36,838 nucleotides of DNA from Plantago elongata. Its lineage: Eukaryota; Streptophyta; Magnoliopsida; Lamiales; Plantaginaceae. The translations under genes were made by a program, and so were the position numbers. The notes below the pieces were generated by a model, which was not told the origin of the DNA, made no database searches, and saw only the letters and a list, made by a program, of their open reading frames with translations. The stretch covers positions 1-36,838 of the forward strand of contig JAYMSP010001055.1 in assembly GCA_036897095.1 (NCBI GenBank), in the 5' to 3' direction. Positions within the stretch are counted from its first letter, which is position 1; the number at the start of each line of letters is the position of its first letter. Shown piece after piece: positions 31,058 to 36,838 of the stretch.

Positions 31058-34000
31058 CCACCTCACGAATATGGTGCTGCTATGCCTTACGGGCAGCAGC
31101 AGCAGCAGCAGCAGTATGGGTTCCATCCGCAACACCAGCAATTTCCACCCGTCCATGGCCCTCCATTTATGGCTCCGCATCCTTCTCCTCAACAGTACCC
31201 TTACCCGCGTCCAATGCAGCAACAACTCTATCCTCACCCACCTCCCCACTCCCATCTTCATCCCCAATCATCACAATCTTTCCCACCACACGTGCCTCAA
31301 CATCTTGTTCCATCTCCTTTTCATAATCCATATGATTCTGCACCACCACCTGCTCTACCTCCTGCGGATCCCGAACTACAAAAAAGAATTGATAAGTTGG
31401 TTGAGTATGCTGTGAAGAACGGGCCAGAATTCGAAGCTGTGGTTCGTGAAAGGGAGCAAGATAATCCAGCTTATAGTTTCTTATTTGGTGGTGAAGGTCA
31501 TAATTACTACAGATATAAGCTTTGGATTGGTAGTAGACCTCTAGGCGGTCCTTTTGGATCACCTTTCCCATCTGCAATGTCAGGAATGCATCCTCCTAAC
31601 CCCATGATGAGTCCAGGGCCAATTAATGCTGCTGCTGGTGGGGGTTCCAGCCACTTACAACAACCTCCTTTCCTGCCATATTATGAACAGCAGCCTCCCC
31701 ATCACCCTCAGTCTTTTGTTGGCCATAGCCGTCCTGAATTTGATCAACCATACAGGTTTAGAGGTCTAACCAGACCACTTCCTTCGGACGTTGAGATGGA
31801 GCTCAATGGCGTTCTTAACAGTCTCAGTGGTACAAAGGAGTCAATAAAAAGTGCAAAGACTTGGTTCATGCAAAGGTTGCCTTTTGTACCAGCCATGGCT
31901 GAGGCACTTCGTGATAGGGTGCTTTCCTTGGATGATTCTGAGAGACAACTGCACATTGTTTATCTTGCCAATGACATTTTGTTTGACAGGTTTGTTCATC
32001 TTACATAAAGCAGTAAACTTCTCTATCTGTTGTCAGTTGAAATAGTGGAAAATTGCATAATACTGTGCAAATCGCATAGCTGCATTACTTTTGGCTTTAT
32101 CTTTGCATCTGGTTGTTTAAAAGAGTAATAGATTCCTTACTGAGAAAAGCTGTTTCATCTTTGCCTTTCTGAGTAGTACTTATTTACCTATGTTTGTGTT
32201 TCATTCCGAGTGGGTTGGGGAGGAAAATGCCTTTGAAGTTATTAGGTTATAGAGAATGCAATAACTAAATGGATTATTTAGTCAAACTGGAATCACAATA
32301 ATTCGTGTCATTCATCCTTTTAAGCAGTTTGTTGCTTTGAAACCACGACTGCAGTTCCTAACTGAAGACATTCAACAGCTGCTCTTTACCTGACTTAATC
32401 AGTAGTGGAGGAAAAGTTATTACATAGCAAGTTGTTTGTAAGGGCAGACAATCTAGCATTATACGGAATGGGTAGATTCTAGGACACCTGGAGTTGGATT
32501 CAGGGCATTGTATTGGAAGATGGAATGAGTTTAAATTAACTATTGAGCAATATGATGAATGCAGTTTGCGACTTGGTAGAACTATCCTAGCTGGCATCTC
32601 TGTACGCAGTTCTGCATCGATATTTTCACTTTATTCTTTTATATTTTCCTTTATTATTTTTCCTTTTTAAATTGGTTGATTATAAATTGGTGACTGTAAT
32701 GTCTGAAAGTTCAAGACAGTATAAATGCACTTAAAATGCTCTACTTATTATACTAGTAAGGTGCACCTCTCTTCTTGAGATTCTAGGATGGGGTGACCCA
32801 TTGTGAAGTTTCTGAGTGAGGATGAAGTGTCGTGGGATGTACATGGGTTGGTCTATTGGGTCAAACACATCATCTGGAGCTCAGGCTTCCTTTGGTTGAG
32901 GGAAAATAAGGGAAAAGAAAAAAAAAATGGGAAAACAAGAATCTTCAAACAATCTGTGCAGGAAAACATTTCTTTTCATTTGGATGTCACTTACTTTTCC
33001 TGGAAAATAATTTGTTCCTCTATTAATGCTGAAGATTTATGAAGATTTTATATTTTGGAGGGAATATGAAAATTTGATTGCAGAAATTTGGTTTGGATAT
33101 GGAACGAGATTTTCCAGAATTTTCTAATTTCAACCATATGGAGAAAAATAAGATTTTCCTCTATTTTCCCTCAAAACAAAGGAAGCCTCAGTCAATGATT
33201 AACTGAGCTGGTCCAAAAGGTTTGGGCCTTGATCATTAGCGGCCGGGGTGCTGTAGTAATTATAATCCCCGGGATAAAATTGTACCATAAATCCTGAATA
33301 TATACTGTTCCCCCTCCCCCGATTTTAACTTTTTTTTCTGCTCTCCTTTCTGGTTGGAGACCCTGCTATACCATCTCTCAATTTTTGATTTTGTTACTTG
33401 TAATACATAGTATTCTGCTTTTCATGTACAATTACACTAATGGATAGGTAGGCATACTGCATACATACATAGGAAGATATCTTCTTCGTCCAAGTGATGG
33501 ATCTCACCACCTGATTTCTTCTGTTATCCACTGACATATGCTCACGTACCTTGTTCATTCATTGTTTGAAAATTATTAAGTTCGGAAATGTAAAATTAGA
33601 ATCATGAAAGGTATATTGTTATAGAAACTCTTTACAATAGCTTAACGTGACTGATTAATTTTGCAATTGCAATGATGATCTCATAAGTATTTTATTTTTT
33701 TTTGCTTGCTGAGTTAATCAATGGTTGTTCGTCTGTTACTGAATCATGGATCTCCAAATGATAAATGTATCGGTTGGTCTCTTCTCAAATAATAAAAATT
33801 TCACCATATAAATGCTTAGCCTCTTAATTCGCAGAATTCAAAGTTGTGTTGTTTCAGCAATTTGATTTGAGATTTCCCAAAATATGCAGCTTGCAGAGGC
33901 GGATGAATCCTCAAGAGCTTGATAATGAGGCACATGCATTTAAACCTGTCTTAGGGTCTATGCTGGCGAGGATATATCACAATCCGCATAATAAGGAGGA

Positions 34001-35490
34001 AAACCAATCACGCCTTCAAAAGATTGTGCAGTTTTGGGCTTCTAAGGAAGTTTATGATCAGGATACTGTCCGTGCACTTGAACACGAGATGATGACTGGT
34101 CAGCCACAAAATATGTTTCCAGGACCCCACAGAGACATGTCTGCTGTTACAGGAGATCCTTCTATTGCCCCAGGTAGCTTCCCTGAATCCATTTTCAGTC
34201 CTACTGTGAGACAATTTTAACTATATAGGTGAAAGAACATCTTTTTGCTCATTAGAAAAACTAACCCTCTTTGTTGTGTAAAGAGTGTTTTATATGCAGA
34301 GCAAGTCCTGTAAAAGACTATTTCTCCCTAAAGATAAAAAGCATGTTCTGGTTTACAGCTTTAAACACCATTCTCTCACTGTAAATCATCAATTACTAAT
34401 TTACTTTACAGATATCAGCGAGGTCGAATATTTTGAGATTGACGTTCTGAGCTGTAAATTTAGGAACAACTGTAAACATGATAATGTTAGGAACAACTTT
34501 CTTTTTTAATTTTAATGCCAGATATTTCAAGTTGAGAACTACTACAAAATAAGAAAAAGGTTGCCTAATGTTTAGGATGTAAGTATTTTCCAGAAGACTT
34601 CACTTAAAAGAATATGGAATAGTTACTCTCCTTGGCTGCATCATCTTCTTCCCCCCCCCCCCCCCCCCCCACCACCCTTTTTTTTCTCTCTTTTGGCTTA
34701 ACCTCTTTCTCCCCCCCCCCCCCCCCAAGCTAACAGATTGTTTTTACCTGATCTTGTAATGTTTTCTTGCTCAGGGCCACCCCAACACAATCATAGCGTC
34801 AATTCAAATGTACTCAACCGAGATTACCCAGATAACCAAGTTGCACCGATCCCATCTCTACCAACCCAGCAATTTCATCCAACGTCAGTCCCTCCTATTG
34901 GGTTTCCTGGGTCCATGCCTGTACTTCCTGTCCAACAGACAAATCAACAACCGGCTCCTACAGTTGTTAAAATCGGAGAAAAACCACCTCCGTACCCATT
35001 GTTCCCACCTGGTCTTATTCCAGGCATGGTTAGGAAAATGCAAATCGGAAGTGGAGTCCCATACTCACCTCTAAGTCCTCTCGATATCCCTACGGCGATT
35101 CCACCCTCCAATGTATCACCGTCAGAAATTCTTGAGCGAGTGTCTAAGTTTTTCCGAGAGATCGGAGAGGTTAACCCATCAGAAGGCCCCATGAAGTCGT
35201 CAGGTTTGCAAGAGGATGATGATTATGAGTACGAGAGGGAGCCTCCTGTCCGTAAAGGTGGAGCTGCTATCCCACCGCCTCCAAACTTGAATGTTGATCC
35301 AGATACAGGGACTCTACCAGATGGAAGTGTGGAGAGAAAGCCCGGTTCAACTAGCACCGGCAGGTTGGGACTTGGGGCAACTGCTGATCCTAACGAGCCG
35401 AGTCAGTATGACGACGTGTACTCATCTTACCGGAAACAAAGAAGTAGTAATTATCACACATCCATGAGTGCTAGAGCTGGAGCAAGGTGA
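31049..35490 (+). CDS. CHERP: CHERP-like SURP/CID-domain RNA-processing protein
   Basis: Three coding exons: 31049-31989, 33890-34173, 34775-35490; 1941 bases, 646 residues. Junction phases agree and restore ILFDSLQRR and APGPPQHNH. The N-terminus (1-107) is Pro/Gln/His-rich with a Q7 tract from (CAG)7. A SWAP/SURP domain covers about 108-160 ([20 protein letters not shown], then [18 protein letters not shown]). A CID-like domain, which in this family binds the RNA polymerase II C-terminal tail, covers about 245-385. A conserved block at about 488-545 ([24 protein letters not shown]) matches the region before the RS stretch of animal CHERP, and the C-terminus ([20 protein letters not shown]) matches its end. 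The RS-rich segment and a clear G-patch are missing. Animal CHERP is a U2 snRNP-associated splicing factor; a nuclear splicing role is inferred here. Confidence 0.92.
31094..31114 (+). repeat. (CAG)7 trinucleotide repeat encoding polyglutamine
   Basis: Seven pure CAG codons, residues 16-22 of the CHERP-like protein. Pure codon usage makes length variation among accessions likely. Confidence 0.95.
31990..33889 (+). other. CHERP-like gene, first intron within the coding region
   Basis: Donor TTGACAG/GTTTG, acceptor AATATGCAG/CTTGCAGAGG. Two nearby AG sites (33834, 33857) would break the frame or the CID motif, so 33889 is the correct boundary. The intron holds a Tourist-like MITE at 32884-33187. 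Confidence 0.9.
32884..33187. mobile_element. Tourist-like (PIF/Harbinger) MITE
   Basis: Terminal inverted repeats GGCTTCCTTTGGTTGAGGGA at the left and TCCCTCAAAACAAAGGAAGCC at the right (inverted complement GGCTTCCTTTGTTTTGAGGG), flanked by the trinucleotide TCA on both sides (32881-32883 and 33188-33190). A 3-base target duplication and a GG..TTTGGTTG end are typical of Tourist. Length 304 bases, no coding capacity. Confidence 0.8.
34174..34774 (+). other. CHERP-like gene, second coding intron with two poly(C) tracts
   Basis: Donor GCCCCAG/GTAGC, acceptor CTTGCTCAG/GGCCACC. It carries C20 at 34651-34670 and C16 at 34711-34726, each preceded by a CTTCTTC- or CTCTTTCT-type pyrimidine stretch, shortly before the acceptor. 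Confidence 0.9.
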
Positions 35491-36517
35491 AAATACAGTT
35501 GTGTGTAATGTCAAGTTGAGTTCAGACAGAGCATGTCCATGATTCGGTTGAATGATCTGTGGAACGCACCTTTGTGCTTGCTTTGATTTAACAGTATATT
35601 GACAGGTTGAGTCATGTTAGTTGAAGAGATGGATATGTTTTGATAAGGCAGAATTTACTTTTTAAAAGTAATTCATCAGCATTTTCTTCGTGAAGTAGAT
35701 TCAAGTGTATTTCGATGCAAGGAGATTTAGGCGATTCATCAGTTTACTGAACTCAAGTACTCAACTAGATTAACATCAATCAAATTAAGCTATGGTCAAT
35801 GGGTAACTTTTTCTTAGCAACTTAATCGCGATTAATATTCAATGCATTTAGTCTCATGCGGGATATTTAACGTGTTAGCTACAACATCGCATACCTGATG
35901 GGATTCAAGTTGTGAGAGATAAATGAAGAAGTATTCTGATCCACGTGAACTCTCTTCACATTCAAAGGAAAGTTCCAAAGAACCATTCAACCACATTAAC
36001 AACGATTGAATATCGAAAAATTTCCATCAACCGTATCATTAGTTTAGTTAAAAGAAAATTTTCATATATTTCAAAAGAGATAAAACTTTCATCTCACCTG
36101 TACCTACCTACTTTGATTATATATAATCCTTGACAAAAATTCCACGGTAGACATAATGCAGTCAATCCATGTCATATTTCTAGTGGCATGATTTCAGATC
36201 TTTACAAGGAATTTTCCTATAAAAAGTTAAGAGTCGTTTGAGAGTTTTTCAGACAACAGTATAAACTTCAAAGGTTGCCGAATAGAGAAAAAAAAGGGTG
36301 CAAACAACACATGATAGCATGAACAAAGTGGAACAATGACAAAGTGGATTAATGTATTAGATTACTACAAAGTACTTTTACGAGAGATACTTTTAAATAG
36401 AGATAGGATATATTTTTCTTTCTAATAATCATCGATATTATTAATAAAACTATCAATGTTGCTAATAACAATATTTTTATATGTACAAAAGAGATATATA
36501 TCAAGAAAACAACGTTT
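35491..36517. other. 3'UTR of the CHERP-like gene and downstream AT-rich DNA
   Basis: The stop is followed by ordinary 3'UTR-like sequence. No canonical AATAAA lies in the first 400 bases, so the poly(A) site is not assigned. The ORF at 35945-36133 has no recognisable motif. Confidence 0.4.
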
Positions 36518-36838
36518 TTTTAACGGAATGATTTTCCGTTAGAACGTTAATGGATTTTCTAACGGACTTTACGTTCCGTTAGAAATGTACAATCCGGCCA
36601 GACGGTTTAACCACTGGCCGGTTAGGTTTCTAACGGAATTTACGTACATATATATACTTCATTTTGTTTTGTTTTAATTATACATATATATACTTCATTC
36701 CCGTTAGAAAAATGCATTAAAAAAAATAGATTTATATACTTCATTTTGTTTTGTTTTAATTACATATATACTTTATTTTATTTTATTTTAATTATATATA
36801 TGCTTTATTTTAATTACGTGTATATAAATATATATATA
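36518..36838. repeat. Palindrome cluster and AT-rich direct repeats
   Basis: Three palindromes follow each other: AACGGAA/TTCCGTT (36522-36540), TTTCTAACGGA/TCCGTTAGAAA (36556-36585) and CCGGCCAG/CTGGCCGG (36594-36621). Single arms recur at 36627 (TTTCTAACGGAATTTACG) and near 36700 (CCGTTAGAAA). To the right are direct repeats of TACTTCATTTTGTTTTG about 80 bases apart. This looks like the subterminal part of a DNA transposon that runs off the window. Confidence 0.6.

Noticed and set aside
31071-31577. Several ORFs of 85-136 residues over CHERP-like exon 1 in other frames and strands
   Set aside because: By-products of CAG/CCA-rich sequence. The frame from 31049 carries the SURP and CID domains.
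33835-33889. Alternative acceptors at 33834 and 33857 for the second coding exon of the CHERP-like gene
   Set aside because: Neither keeps the reading phase from the donor at 31989. The acceptor at 33889 gives AG+C (Ser) and the conserved LFDSLQRR stretch.

Overview
The window looks like nuclear DNA of a flowering plant, probably a eudicot. Base composition is AT-rich, genes are split by GT-AG introns, and the proteins are plant-like. The repeats are typical plant families: Stowaway, Tourist, hAT and Mutator MITEs, Helitrons, L1-type LINEs, a tRNA-derived SINE and a copia-like solo LTR. I cannot fix the genus from sequence alone.

Layout. Bases 1-19900 hold no intact gene and form a graveyard of nested transposable elements. 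They include two related LINE 3' segments (about 50-1483 and 2141-3070), two Helitron-type 3' ends (2129 and 14050), and two copies of an AT-rich repeat full of short TTAAAACTATAACA-like units (3330-5216 and 14085-16275). They also include a SINE inside a Stowaway MITE (6194-6685), a decayed Helitron helicase (10532-11552) cut by a solo LTR (9067-10531), a Mutator-like MITE (11700-12290), a GC-richer LTR-like segment (12615-13511), and a hAT MITE (15437-16076). Two gene-like remnants I cannot identify lie at 16311-16720 and 17490-17940.

Bases 19930-35800 hold three well-supported genes. A CENP-V/GFA-domain zinc protein lies on the plus strand (CDS 21099-21524). It converges on a five-exon minus-strand gene for the 75 kDa subunit of mitochondrial complex I (NDUFS1, 22144-28531, 739 residues). 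A three-coding-exon plus-strand gene encodes a CHERP-like SURP/CID splicing-associated protein (31049-35490, 646 residues). All exon junctions of the two spliced genes keep frame and join conserved motifs. The three products act in unrelated places (probable metal/aldehyde or chromatin role, mitochondrial respiration, nuclear RNA processing), so this is ordinary eukaryotic neighbourhood, not an operon.

The most interesting points are a near-perfect 81-bp tandem duplication that copies the splice acceptor, leader and start codon of the CHERP-like gene, an apparently undescribed AT-rich minisatellite-bearing repeat family, several insertions dated by target-site duplications, direct repeats flanking NDUFS1 exon 2, and a cluster of long palindromes at the right edge.
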